Source: Cylindrodendrum hubeiense (Eukaryota; Ascomycota; Sordariomycetes; Hypocreales; Nectriaceae). Taken from it: 22,900 nucleotides of DNA. The stretch is taken from NCBI GenBank assembly GCA_014621425.1, contig JAANBB010000556.1:1-22900 (forward strand), read 5' to 3'. The notes under the pieces were generated by a model, which was given only the letters and a program-made list of their open reading frames with translations, made no database searches and was not told the DNA's origin. The stretch's first letter is position 1, and each line of letters opens with the position of its first letter. The position numbers and the translations under genes were made by a program. Below, piece by piece: positions 8,364 through 17,922 of the stretch.

Positions 8364-10979
8364 TTACAAGGCGGCCGCGGCGGCCAACTCCTTCTCGAGT
8401 CTATTCAAATCAGGGCTCACGGCCTGGTAAGACTTCAGGGTCAGCACGGCACCCTTCTGTGCCACATCGATCAGGTTCTCAACCTTGCCACCCTGCGCCA
8501 AACCTGAAATCAGAACACCGAAGAAGGTGTCTCCAACTCCATTGACCGATACCACGTTCTCGACCTTCTCTGCAGAAGGGAATAGTCTCATATACACGCC
8601 ACCCACGGTTGGGTGGTCAACAGGCGAGCGGGTAAGAATGAACTCCTCGGCATCTCGATCCTTGAGACGGGGATCATCACGACCCAGGATGGTGGTCAGG
8701 AGAACACCTTGAGAACCAAGCTTCGTGACAATTGTTGGGATGTAGGGCAACAACTGCATGGACTGCACAGGCACACCAGCATCTGTCAGCTCCGCAGAGG
8801 TAAGTCGCACGAAGCGGTCCCTTGCGCCGGCCCTAATGTTAAAGGCATCGATGACGTCGAACCACTCCGGAGCTTCCAAATACCCATTCACCCTCGCTGC
8901 AGAGTACATGGCAGCCAGCTCGTAGCTGTTTGGCGAAGCGATGTCGACGGTGGGCTCTGGGAACACTCGCAGCCGGGGATGGCCCTTTTGAGGACAGAAC
9001 AGATTCATCGACTTGGCGGTCGACACAGGCTCGAATGCGACCTTGCAATCATGGTCCTGGCCAGCCTTCAACCATGCTCGGATATCCTTCTCGCTCCAGT
9101 TGCCGTCCACGACAAGCCACTCGGGCTTGGTTCCTCGCACGGCAGACTTCCAGTACTCCGGGAATGAGTGGTGGGAGAAGATGCCCATGTCAGCCATGGC
9201 CATGACAAGGTTCTTGTTTGCATCATTGACGGCAACATATTGAGCCGTGCGGTTTGCGGTGTGATATTCATGGCCTAGTTGTCGGATATAGGTCGTGTCT
9301 AGTCCCACAGCCTTGAGCCCGTTGAGGACCGTCGAACCAGCTCTGTAGCTCTTAATTAGATTTACCATCCACTCAGTCTCTGCAGGAAGTACTTACACAT
9401 CATCGCCAACCATGCTGCACAGCCTAACACGAGCCTGTTGGCTGACTAAATGGGCAGCAAGGGCGACATTGTGGCCGACTCCGCCTATTGACTGGCTGAT
9501 GCATGCCGGGTTTGAGGTATGGAGCGCGGGTGAAATCTCACCAGACTTGGGAGCGGAATAATCACAGCTCAGGTCAATAGCTACGGAGCCGGCCACGAGA
9601 ATGTCCGCCTTGCTCTGGGTCTCAGGGGTGACACCGGCTTTCTTTGGCTCGCTGGGAGCGTCCTTATTGGGGAAAACAGGGTATGCATTTCTATAGCTAC
9701 AATTAGATTTACCTCCGAACCAGTCACCATCGCACTTACGAAATCGTTACAGGCTCCGAGTCTGACGATATCAATCGCGACAACTCAACAGCAATGTTAG
9801 TGGCCCGGGTGATGTTTCCCCTCACCAGGACCTTGTTTGCAACGACTGCCTTCTCTCCCGTGATTTGCTTCAGCCTATTCAGGATGTAGGGAGTGTTGGC
9901 ACTCCCAGTGAAGCCCTTCTCGGTGGCCTCGCTCACAGCCAGCTCAATGGCAGCCTGCATCTCTGGGGCAGGAATTCCAAATTCCTCCGGGATTGGGTTT
10001 GCGAAGAGCAGGCCGGACTCGATGCCGAGTTTCTCCTGGGCCAGGATAATAGCCGCAGCCTCCTTTTCGTTGTTGACAACTGAAGGGCTCTTGATGCCAC
10101 TATCCCGTGCCCAGAAGGCAGGGAAATCAACATTGCCGGACCTTCCATCAGCAAAGGTTGATACAAAGCAACCCTGGGTTTCGAGGAACTCGAGAGTACG
10201 GGGGATATCAAGGAAACCCTTGCATCCACTACTAATGACAGCGACCCGAGTGCGTCCCAATTCGGTGAGATCCGCTGAGACGTCCATGGAGTCTTCTCCT
10301 CCACGATGAACACCGCCCAGGCCACCGGTGCCAAAGACTCGGATGCCAGCCAGTCTTGCCAGCAGCATGGTACCTGAAATGGTTGTGCCGCCATGCATCT
10401 TACGTCCAGCGAGACCCTGAATGATATCCAAAGTCAGCGCACGAATTAAAATGATAATGGCTAAACAATTCCTCTTTACAGGCGAATCAAAGTTGACTGC
10501 CAATCACGTTGCGACTAGCAAGTTCTCAAGCAATGCCGGAAACAAGGCTCACTTACCATTCCCACGAGGTAGGCAATGTCCCTCCTAGATGCTTTGGCAG
10601 CAGTCCCGCTTTCAATCATCTGAACAATCTCATCTGTCGTCGCGCCAACCTTGGGCACGCCATCGACAATGGCAATAATGGCAGGGACACCTCCATGGCT
10701 GCGGACCAGCTCCGAGTGCTCACGTGCCAGGTCGTTGCCCAGAGCACCGTGAGTGTAGATGGTTGACTCGAGGGCCACGACAGGCTTGTTGTTAGCGATG
10801 GCGTGAGCGACCTCGTCCGAGACCTTGAGCAGCTCTCGGATACCGGCCAGGGACGATGGCGCAGAGGAACTCAAGAGCCGGCGCTGGGGATGGGCGGTCC
10901 GAGAGACGGCGCTCGAGCAGCGGAGAAGGCCAGCCCCACGGCGCCCGACGAGGCTCGAAAGCCGGTGCGATGGCATCAT
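8364..10979 (-). CDS. Fused pseudouridine-5'-phosphate glycosidase / PfkB pseudouridine kinase (PsuG-PsuK), four exons
   Basis: Exons are 10979-10557, 10416-9740, 9690-9397 and 9342-8364. The joined frame is 2373 nt (790 aa), and every junction keeps frame. Residues 1-45 are Arg/Ser/Leu-rich and nearly acid-free, like a mitochondrial presequence. The PsuG half (about 45-350) has VVALESTIYTHG with Glu71, HGGTTISGTM, GGLGGVHRGGEDSMDVSADL, and SSGCKGFLDI with Lys207, matching the lysine that forms the ribose adduct in bacterial PsuG. The PfkB half (about 395-785) has ILVAGSVAIDLS, SIGGVGHNVALAAHL, MVGDDVAGS and NGVGDTFFG with catalytic Asp736. In bacteria PsuK phosphorylates pseudouridine and PsuG cleaves the phosphate to uracil and ribose 5-phosphate, so one chain could do both steps. 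The start at 10979 is preferred over an upstream ATG at 11117 because the leader fits import. Confidence 0.92.
9343..9396 (-). other. Intron 3 of the psuG-psuK gene
   Basis: A 54-nt intron starting GTAAGT and ending CTACAG. Splicing joins MVGDD-V to AGSTVLNG in frame. It contains GGTAAATCTAATT at 9366-9354, identical to a block in intron 2. Confidence 0.85.
9691..9739 (-). other. Intron 2 of the psuG-psuK gene, with tandem acceptors
   Basis: A 49-nt intron starting GTAAGT and ending CTATAG. A second AG six bases earlier (TTGTAG, ending at 9697) also keeps frame and would add two residues. The later acceptor is preferred because it leaves more room after the TCTAAT branch site. It shares GGTAAATCTAATT (9713-9701) with intron 3. 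Confidence 0.75.
10417..10556 (-). other. Intron 1 of the psuG-psuK gene
   Basis: A 140-nt intron with donor GTAAGT and acceptor ATTCAG. Joining the flanks gives YLVGM-GLAGRKMHGG, continuous PsuG-family sequence, in phase 0. Confidence 0.88.
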
Positions 10980-12271
10980 GGCCGCGGCGGGGAGTGACAG
11001 GTCTGGCAGATATGACAGGTGTACGCGGCACACGGGACGGTGTAAGGATTGCCTGGCTTCGAGTGGCTTGGGATGGCTTGGTCTGTTCTGGCGGGTTGAA
11101 TATCGCGTGGTCAGCAAAAAACGAAGTTACCCAAGTCGCCGGGTCCCCTGGAGCGACGGGACCAATTCGGGTCCGAGAATTGGAGCGGGCGGTCTGGGCT
11201 GCGGTCCGTGAAGCCCGGGACGTGTACCCTGTAAATGCCAGATTTCTGGAGAGTCCAGATTCCCACACCGATGCTTGGAAAACCGTTTGATGTTGCCGAT
11301 GTAGGGAGACGGGATTCCGTCCCAACTGAGGCTAGGCTGGAACCGGCGGCTTTCTCGGTCGTCGGAGGGCGCCGTCGAAAAAGTGGAAACCTGTTCATCC
11401 AAGCCCACAAGCTTCCCCTCTTGCCTCTGGCGCAGGGCCTGGAGCAGTGGAGCCACGGGGGGTGATCCACTGTTCCGCCGTTCTAGCCCACTGAACCTGG
11501 GCGGCTTCCAGGTGCATTGGCGAGGTGGAGTCGCTGCCGCCACAACCGATCGACGGATCTCAAATTCCACCCACCGAGTCCACCGTAGCCCACCACAGCC
11601 CGCCACAGCCCGCCACAGCCCGCCGTAGCCCACCACACTCCTCTCGCCTTCACACCTTAATTGCCAGTTGCGCCGAACTACAGCACCCTGCGGCCTCTAT
11701 GCCCGAGACCCTGCGTGCGTCACTCAACCACCTGTTCGCACAAAGAAAAGAAACAATCATGAACCGGTCGAGTCCGGAGGACCACCGCCACCAGATCCCT
11801 GCTCACAGCCATGTGTTGTGTGTGTGGCAAGCCTGCACGTTCGTCTCGGCTCGGCTAAGGCGACGTCTCATCGCTCCATGGCAGGTCAAAGGTCTATGCC
11901 AGGTGGAGTAGTTAACCATAGCCATAACCATTGCCATCACTCCCATGAACCAAGCCATGATGCCTGTAAATCAGAGGTTGTTTTCAACTCGGCGTAAATA
12001 GCAATGCTGAAGCAATTCTCACTTCCAAGTTGTCAAACAGCTGTAGGAGGCAAACCCCGACACTCCGTCTCATCTCGGTTGCATCCACTGCCCAGAAATC
12101 CCTCTGTCCAGGGGGTGACCACCCTCAGTTAACTCATGCCGTAGCCAAGTCGTGATTTCCGGTTTCCGGTTTTATCCAAGTAGCAGAATGACGTTGGGCA
12201 ACTTCCAGCCAGGTTTCTACCTCTACTGGTTTTCCATCCTTCGCTTCTCGCCGCGCGCCTAGTGTTAAATA
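10980..12271. other. Divergent intergenic region, psuG-psuK and GPI-protein promoters
   Basis: About 1.3 kb between two divergent genes. Open frames exist on both strands between 11100 and 11640 but have no recognisable domain and mutually overlap, so I do not call them. A ten-base minisatellite lies at 11581-11636. The rest shows nothing I can identify. Confidence 0.5.
11581..11636. repeat. 10-bp minisatellite (CRCCRYAGCC)n
   Basis: Five full units and part of a sixth follow one another with strict 10-base spacing. The units read CACCGTAGCC, CACCACAGCC, CGCCACAGCC, CGCCACAGCC and CGCCGTAGCC, then a diverged CACCACACTC. It lies about 600 bp upstream of the psuG-psuK start codon. Confidence 0.85.
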
Positions 12272-13169
12272 ATGGTATCAATACGCTGGCTCGTAACAGC
12301 ACTGCTGCTGGTTCAGCAATCGCTCGCTGAGAACTTCACAACTTCGAATGGCCAGATCTTCACCCCCGGCTTCGTCGTTCTCAATGCGCCTCAGCCAAAC
12401 ACTCCCCTTGGAGGGGGTAAGTCTCGTCACCTCGTCACAACTATGTTCGCAAAGCGGCGACTGACCACTCAAAGACACGCTCCATGTATCAATAGACGTA
12501 ACGGCGAACGGCAAGCTGGAGCTGCCACCCCACGACGATGATGATCCCAGCCAGATCTTCAACATCACCATGTTCCTCTACAGCTACACCACAGGTCGCA
12601 ACTTCACCATCTCCAACGGCACTGCCACCGCCAATAATGCCAGCCTCGGTGAGATTATGGCTCAGGAGTCGGGGAGCACGGTCAAGCATATCAACTGGGT
12701 GTGGCCGGATTGCCTGGTAGGCGATGGCGCTCCTGACGACGACGACAGCGACAGGGGCACCTACAATGTAAGGGAAAATATATCCAATAATGTTTATACA
12801 CATATCAGAAGAGGAGAAGGCGCTGACTTTCCCCTCATCAAGATCTCGATCCGGCAGAACTTCCGGCTGAACGGCGAGGACCACTACACCATCTTCGACG
12901 TACCCATCTCCGTGACCAACAGCATCGAGGATGACGACAATCGGCCGTCATGCGACTCACTGACAAACGAGCTGCTTTCGCCCGGTGAGATTGATGCGGA
13001 GACTGCAAACGAGATCGGTGTGCTTTTTGCACCTGGCGATGCCACCGAGGTGGAGACGGAGACAGAGACGGAGGTAACGGATCGCTTAGGTTCTGGAGCC
13101 TCAGTTCTGGGTTGGGGAGCTGGCGTGTATGCGGCGGGGCTAATGAGTGTGGTTATGGCCGCTATCTAG
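12272..13169 (+). CDS. Secreted, N-glycosylated, probably GPI-anchored protein of unknown function, three exons
   Basis: Exons are 12272-12416, 12475-12767 and 12843-13169, giving 254 aa. Intron 1 (58 nt) is GTAAGT...CTGAC...AAAG and joins PNTPLGG-DTLHVSIDV. Intron 2 (75 nt) is GTAAGG...CTGAC...CAAG and joins RGTYN-ISIRQNF. Residues 1-19 form a signal peptide ending SLA. Six N-glycosylation sequons lie at Asn21, 78, 91, 96, 103 and 146. Three Asp-rich clusters are at about 69-72, 136-141 and 176-178. The mature chain has only two cysteines (128 and 183). The tail, a Thr/Glu-rich spacer then GSGAS and a hydrophobic C-terminus ending VVMAAI, fits a GPI-anchor signal. I do not recognise a named family. 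Intron 2 has no stop and a length divisible by three, so retention would add 25 residues. Confidence 0.78.
12417..12474 (+). other. Intron 1 of the secreted-protein gene
   Basis: A 58-nt phase-1 intron. The donor is GTAAGT, CTGAC lies near the end, and the acceptor is AAAG. It joins GG to DTLHVS in frame. Confidence 0.85.
12768..12842 (+). other. Stop-free 75-nt intron 2 of the secreted-protein gene
   Basis: The donor is GTAAGG, the branch-like CTGAC lies 17 bases before the end, and the acceptor is TCAAG. The splice is phase 0. The piece is open in the gene's frame, so spliced and retained forms both code. Splicing creates sequon Asn146-Ile-Ser at the junction. Confidence 0.75.
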
Positions 13170-14095
13170 TAGACAGCTTTCGCTCTTGGATACTTGACTT
13201 GAAGAAATCCACGCTCTCTTTTAATCGGATTTGTCCTTGTCCTCGTGGCACGTATACCGCACACGTTTCTTCGACTGCAGACAGCGGACCCGCCTTGAAG
13301 TATTTCATCAACGTCGACATGCAACTCGGTTTTCCTGCAAGCCACCATCTGTATCAATGCGGGGGTTGTCTCAACTGCATTCTGCACTCTGCAGCATCTA
13401 TAGCAAGCCATTTATTACCAACCTAGAACGGGCAATATCAATTCGACATCGCATCGTTCATCCCATCTGAACATTGCTCTTTCGGCCAGCATGCGACCTT
13501 ACCCTAGACCACATGCCCAATCCACAACCCGACAAGGGCCGCTAACCAATGCAGGTCACCACATCGCCTCTCACGCAACCTGTCACAGCCCGCGTCAGGC
13601 CCGCGCCCCTCCGCAGCATTCGCTAAATTCCCCGGAGCCGGATATGAGCACCGGAGCGGGGTCTCTGGCCGCCGAGGGGCTAGGCGAGGTAGCACTTAAG
13701 CGTCTGGTGGTGTGCCGAATGAAGGTGCCCCCTTCGACAACGGTGACGAAGAGCTTGCCTACCCCGGATTTCTACGACCCCCGCACGAACAGCACGGGGA
13801 GATAGGATGGGACACCAGCCGTGGTGGCATTGACCTCGGCAGCAGCGCGCCGTCAGTGCCAGCACATGAAGGATTGTTTCGTCGGCTATGGCATCTTTGG
13901 GGATACTTGTCGGTTCTTTCTGTCCTCCTAAAAACAAGAGCAGGCCCCCGCGTTTGCGTTGGTGAAGCTTTGTTGCGACATCACCATCTATCAACGAAGG
14001 AAGGAGTTTAACAACAACCTACATAAGTTGCGATCACCTTGAAATCCGCAACATCACTTACACGTATTCCCCGCACAGCTAGGCCAATTGCCAAT
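13170..14095. other. Intergenic region upstream of the SDR gene
   Basis: About 0.9 kb. Short open frames overlap on both strands at 13490-14010 but carry no recognisable domain or splice pattern. It probably holds the 3' UTR of the secreted-protein gene and the promoter and 5' UTR of the SDR gene. Confidence 0.5.
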
Positions 14096-15357
14096 ATGCC
14101 GATGCACCAAGGCCTCATCCCTCGCGAGGGCTTCTGCGCCGATGTTGTCGTCCGGCTCATCCGTCAAACCGCCTTGAACCCAGCGTTTCTTCTACCTCTC
14201 GTGCTCCTCGCTCGCCTCACCAAGAAAGGCCAGGATATCTCGATTCTCCACCCCTCTGCGGCTGGGCGCCTCACTACGCTATTTTGGCTGTCCGTCGCCC
14301 GGTGGGTAAACGGCTGGGTGTCGGAGAAGGTTCGCAACAACTGGGTCAACGACGAGTATGACTGGTCCAAGGAGATTGTCTTGGTGACAGGCGGCGCCGG
14401 AGGAATTGGAGGACAAATCGTGAAGTTGCTAGAGGAGCGCGGCGTAACTGTTGTGGTGTTGGATATTCAACCCATGTCCTTTACCGTCTGTATGTGGCCG
14501 TCCTCCGTACGGAGCAGCCCGGAGAGCCCCACCAGGCCGGGCGTGCTGACAGATGGGATCAAAGCTAATTCCTCGCGTCAACAGCGTCCAAGGTGCACCA
14601 TTTCGAGTGCGACATTCGGTCACCGGAAAAGCTGGAAGAGGTGGCCGAAAAGATTAGGAGCCAAGTCGGACATCCGACCGTAGTCATCAACAATGCCGGT
14701 GTCGCCCGAGGCAAGACGGTGCTGGAGGCTCAACCGAGCGATATCCGATTCACCTTTGACGTCAACACGTTGGCGCCATACTGGACGGCAAAGACGTTCC
14801 TCCCCAACATGGTAGCTCATAACCACGGGATGATTGTCACGGTTTCATCCTATGCGGCCTGGCTGACAATCCCCAACATGGTCGACTACGGAGCTTCTAA
14901 GGCGGGAGCATTGGCCTTTCACGAAGGACTGACGGCCGAGTTGACGACCCGATATAATGCCCCCAAGGTCCGTACCGTTGTGGTGCATCCGGGCCACACG
15001 AGGACGGCTCTCTTCAACGGCTACGACCAGCAGACAGGGTTCTTGATGCCGCAGCTAGAGCCCGAGACGGTGGCCGATGCTGTGGTCAAGCAAGTCCTGA
15101 GTGGACGCAGCGGGCAGGTAGTGATCCCGGGGACCGGGCTGATACTGACAGCTCTTCGGGCCATGCCGGACTGGTACTCGATCCGTCTGAGGGCCAAGGC
15201 AGAGGTGGCCATGACAAACTTCAGGGGTCGGCAGGTCATTGAGGATGTGGATGCACCTTACAGCGAGGACGCTCAAGGTGCTAAGAGGGGCCATAATGAT
15301 ACGAGCGAGAGTACGGTGTTGGTCTCGAACGAGCAGAGTCCGACTAATCGTGAGTAA
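14096..15357 (+). CDS. Membrane-associated classical short-chain dehydrogenase/reductase, two exons
   Basis: Exons are 14096-14489 and 14585-15357, giving 388 aa. The first ATG of the frame is 14096. An N-terminal hydrophobic stretch (FLLPLVLLARL, about 31-41) and another near 60-70 suggest membrane association ahead of the catalytic domain. The Rossmann motif TGGAGGIG is at 98-105, NNAG at 167-170, the structural Asn in DVNTLAPY at 192, and Ser220, Tyr233 and Lys237 form the catalytic set (SSYAAW...YGASK). Beyond it, VVHPGHTRTALF is the usual region after the active site. The layout resembles the RDH/DHRS3-like (SDR16C) branch, NAD(P)-dependent oxidoreductases of retinoid- or lipid-like substrates. 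The real substrate cannot be read from sequence. Confidence 0.93.
14490..14584 (+). other. Intron of the SDR gene, with a TACGGAG palindrome
   Basis: A 95-nt phase-1 intron: donor GTATGT, candidate branch sites CTGAC and GCTAAT, acceptor CAACAG. It joins SFTV-S to SKVHHFECD in frame. It contains the perfect 12-bp palindrome CTCCGTACGGAG at 14503-14514. Confidence 0.87.
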
Positions 15358-15690
15358 GCTGGATATGGGATGATGGGCACCTTGATTGCTTGGAAATAGC
15401 AAGTTGTAGGTAGGTGCGGTGGGAACGGTGTGTGGAGCATATGCCGTGAGAGACGAGGGAGGAAGGAAGGAATGAAGGAAACTCGAAGTACTATTCAGAT
15501 GAAGGCATGTAGAGTACTTCGGCATATTCCATTGGCGGTTCGCAAATGCTGGCCGGAGGCAGGCAGGGGGCCCAGGGTGCGTGTGTATTGGTGAGTGGAC
15601 GAGGCATGGGGAGCAGGAATTGGGATTCGGATCGGGATTCGGATTGGACGACCATGGGTTGCGTGACTTCGAGGCAGGGACCGTACGACA

Positions 15691-15751
15691 CTTGGTCTAG
15701 ACACCTACCTGGTCTAGACACCCGGTCTACCTGGTCTAGACACCTGGGTAC
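15691..15751. repeat. Three-copy tandem repeat around GGTCTAGACACC
   Basis: Three units start at 15691, 15709 and 15731, each containing GGTCTAGACACC followed by a short variable link. The core TCTAGA is a palindrome. Spacing is 18 and 22 bases. Confidence 0.85.
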
Positions 15752-16375
15752 GTGTACCTCGATGGAGGGAGCAAGATGAAAGTGAAAATCTTTTTTAGGC
15801 GACAGAGGCGACGATCAGGGAGCCATCTGATGATGATGCTACCACACCCAATGCAGAGTTTTGACAACTTACGTTTTGCCAGGTTGCCCAGGCGCTACGA
15901 ATCCATGAATCCACGGATCCATGATAGCAGCGCCGTGACAAGTGATTTGGATTTAGAAACGGGAGCCCAGGTACCCCCGGGGTGGGGCAGCGAAGGGGGA
16001 TAAGTCAAGGGGGCCACGGGGCGGAGCGGAGTCGGCAGGGCACAAGAGGGGACAGAGTCCGAGTGTGTGAGTGAGGGCAGATGCAAGGAAAGGGATACAT
16101 AGTTAGTACGTGGTAGAGTGAGGAAGCATGGACGTCCGTGTTGGGTCTTTGCGTGTGGAGAGGCCATGTAGGATGTCAAAGTGAGGGCGAATGGGGGAAT
16201 TCTGTTGGTGGTCCATGCGAAACGGTTGTTGACGGAGGGGTCCGTGTCAGCCAGTGCCAGGCGTGCGGGACAAACCGTTGGTGCAACGTCAGTATCTACT
16301 ACGCAGGCTGTCTGTCTGTTGGTCTTGTCTGGGCGTGTTTTGGGTGGTGTTGGTCTCGGGGTGTTGCGACAATGA

Positions 16376-16415
16376 GCGTGAGGTGTGAGGCGTGAGGCGT
16401 GAAGTGTGAAGCGTG
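16376..16415. repeat. 7-bp tandem repeat (GYGTGAR)n
   Basis: Five consecutive seven-base units plus a partial one: GCGTGAG, GTGTGAG, GCGTGAG, GCGTGAA, GTGTGAA, GCGTG. They vary only at C/T and G/A positions. Confidence 0.8.
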
Positions 16416-16430
16416 CAATTAGTGTGTGAG

Positions 16431-16448
16431 TACGGAGTACGGAGTACG
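16431..16448. repeat. TACGGAG tandem motif
   Basis: Two TACGGAG units and a partial third. Further copies lie at about 16795-16818 (three), 18341-18347, inside the SDR intron (14503-14514) and, inverted, at 649-655. Confidence 0.7.
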
Positions 16449-17064
16449 TAGGTAGCAGGAGTCATCAGCGAATGGCGGGTGGGCGGCCAGGGCGAGATGG
16501 CGAGGGTGGGCGGACGGGAGTAGGAATCGCAGAATGCCTGGATAGGATCGAGGTCGAGCCCGCCAGTCCGAGACGGAGACGGAGCCACCCCTATCCCTAT
16601 CTCCGCGGCTGCATGACTAGGCCGTTGAATGGATTGAGTAATCGACGTGTTGGCAGGTCGGCAGGAGTGGTACATGGGAATGGTAGATGATTAAAAAAAA
16701 ACGGGTTATGAAAATGGGACATATCCGTTCGAGATGGGTCGGGATGACGGGCAGAGAGAGGCGAACAAGTGAGGTACAGTACGGGCCAGATGGGACGGAG
16801 TACGGAGTCGGTACGGAGCAAGTTACGGCGGGTCACAGCGAGTGAGTACGAGAGGCGTAGTAGAGAAAATAGGCCGAGTGGCAGGCGGCAAGGCGGCAAG
16901 GGAGGCACGCGTTCGGCAGGGACCCAGCTCGCCGGACCATCATGAGATGATCATCGTTCGCTGCATGCCGTGGCGAAGGGGGATCCATTTTCCGGCAGAC
17001 CAAAGTCGGCTTTTCGACGCAGTTGTAGGGTAAAGCGCGGAACCACGCACCGTGGTATGTACCT

Positions 17065-17089
17065 ACGCACGCACGCACGCACACACGCA
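17065..17089. repeat. ACGC/CA microsatellite
   Basis: A run of ACGC units passing into ACACAC, about 25 bases long. Confidence 0.8.
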
Positions 17090-17223
17090 TCTGCAGGATG
17101 ATGGGCTGGGTGCTAAAGCGACTGGGGCCGGGGGGCGGAAGCAGAGCGTGGAAGGATGGAAGCAGAGGGAACGGATTGAGCCGTAGCCGCCGTCAAGGGT
17201 TCGTTCCAACCTACTACCAACCT

Positions 17224-17239
17224 ACCTTGCCTACCTAGG
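17224..17239. repeat. Palindromic CTACCTAGGTACCTAG motif
   Basis: Approximate position. It contains the perfect palindrome CTAGGTACCTAG, flanked by further CTACC units. It is a short spacer motif with no assigned function. Confidence 0.55.
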
Positions 17240-17885
17240 TACCTAGTCTCTGCGGGTTGACGGCAGGGCTATGTTACTCAATGTGTCTGAAAGGCATGTG
17301 CGTGTGTGTGTGCATTTTGATTGCTTACCTACTACCTTGCGGGCTTGTTGGCTTGTTGGCTTGCTGGCTCCCTGGCAACCGGGTTCTGGTTATCAAGGGA
17401 GTTTACAGATTACGTGTGGGAATAATAATGACAATACTAATGTGGTGAACTGACTGTTGGTCACCGAAGCGAGGCGCGATAGACCGACGACGACCACGTA
17501 GCTTGACTGAAGCCGGCATCCCCCAGCTTCAGGACACCCAGGCGCAACTGGCATGGCAGAGTTGAAGATCCATTCCCAATGGGCCAATGGGGCGGTAATT
17601 GGGCGATAGATATGGCGCCTCGAGCTCCCCCACGCCTCGCCTGCTGCGGCGCACATGTTGGGGACCGACGCTCCCGTTGACTTGACTGCTGCTGCCATGA
17701 TCCATGGGAACAGCATGGGAAGCAGTATGGGAACAGCACATGGGAACGGCCGGGGAACGGGCTGAGAGATGGGATGCGGATCCATCCCATCTCAACATCC
17801 CATGCGTATACCATGTGCGTGTAAGGTACAGTACGTGATATGCAAGGTAGACAGAGACATGGCATTGCAGTTAGCTGTCCTTTCT

Positions 17886-17922
17886 GGGGGGGGGTTGGAC
17901 TGGGAGGATGGGGAGGACTGGG
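17886..17922 (+). other. G-quadruplex-type motif
   Basis: A G9 run, then GGG, GGGG and GGG with loops of 7, 5 and 6 bases (TTGGACT, AGGAT, AGGACT), meeting the usual G3+N1-7 pattern. Another GGG follows at 17932. Confidence 0.65.

Noticed and set aside
11111..11636. Minus-strand frames of about 120-170 codons upstream of psuG-psuK
   Set aside because: They are rich in Arg, Pro and Gly, overlap one another and the minisatellite, and show no recognisable motif. They are more likely 5' leader or spacer.
12768..12808. A shorter intron 2 (GTAAGG to TATCAG) in the secreted-protein gene
   Set aside because: This splice gives an in-frame TGA within a few codons. The longer 75-nt version keeps frame and has a better branch site.
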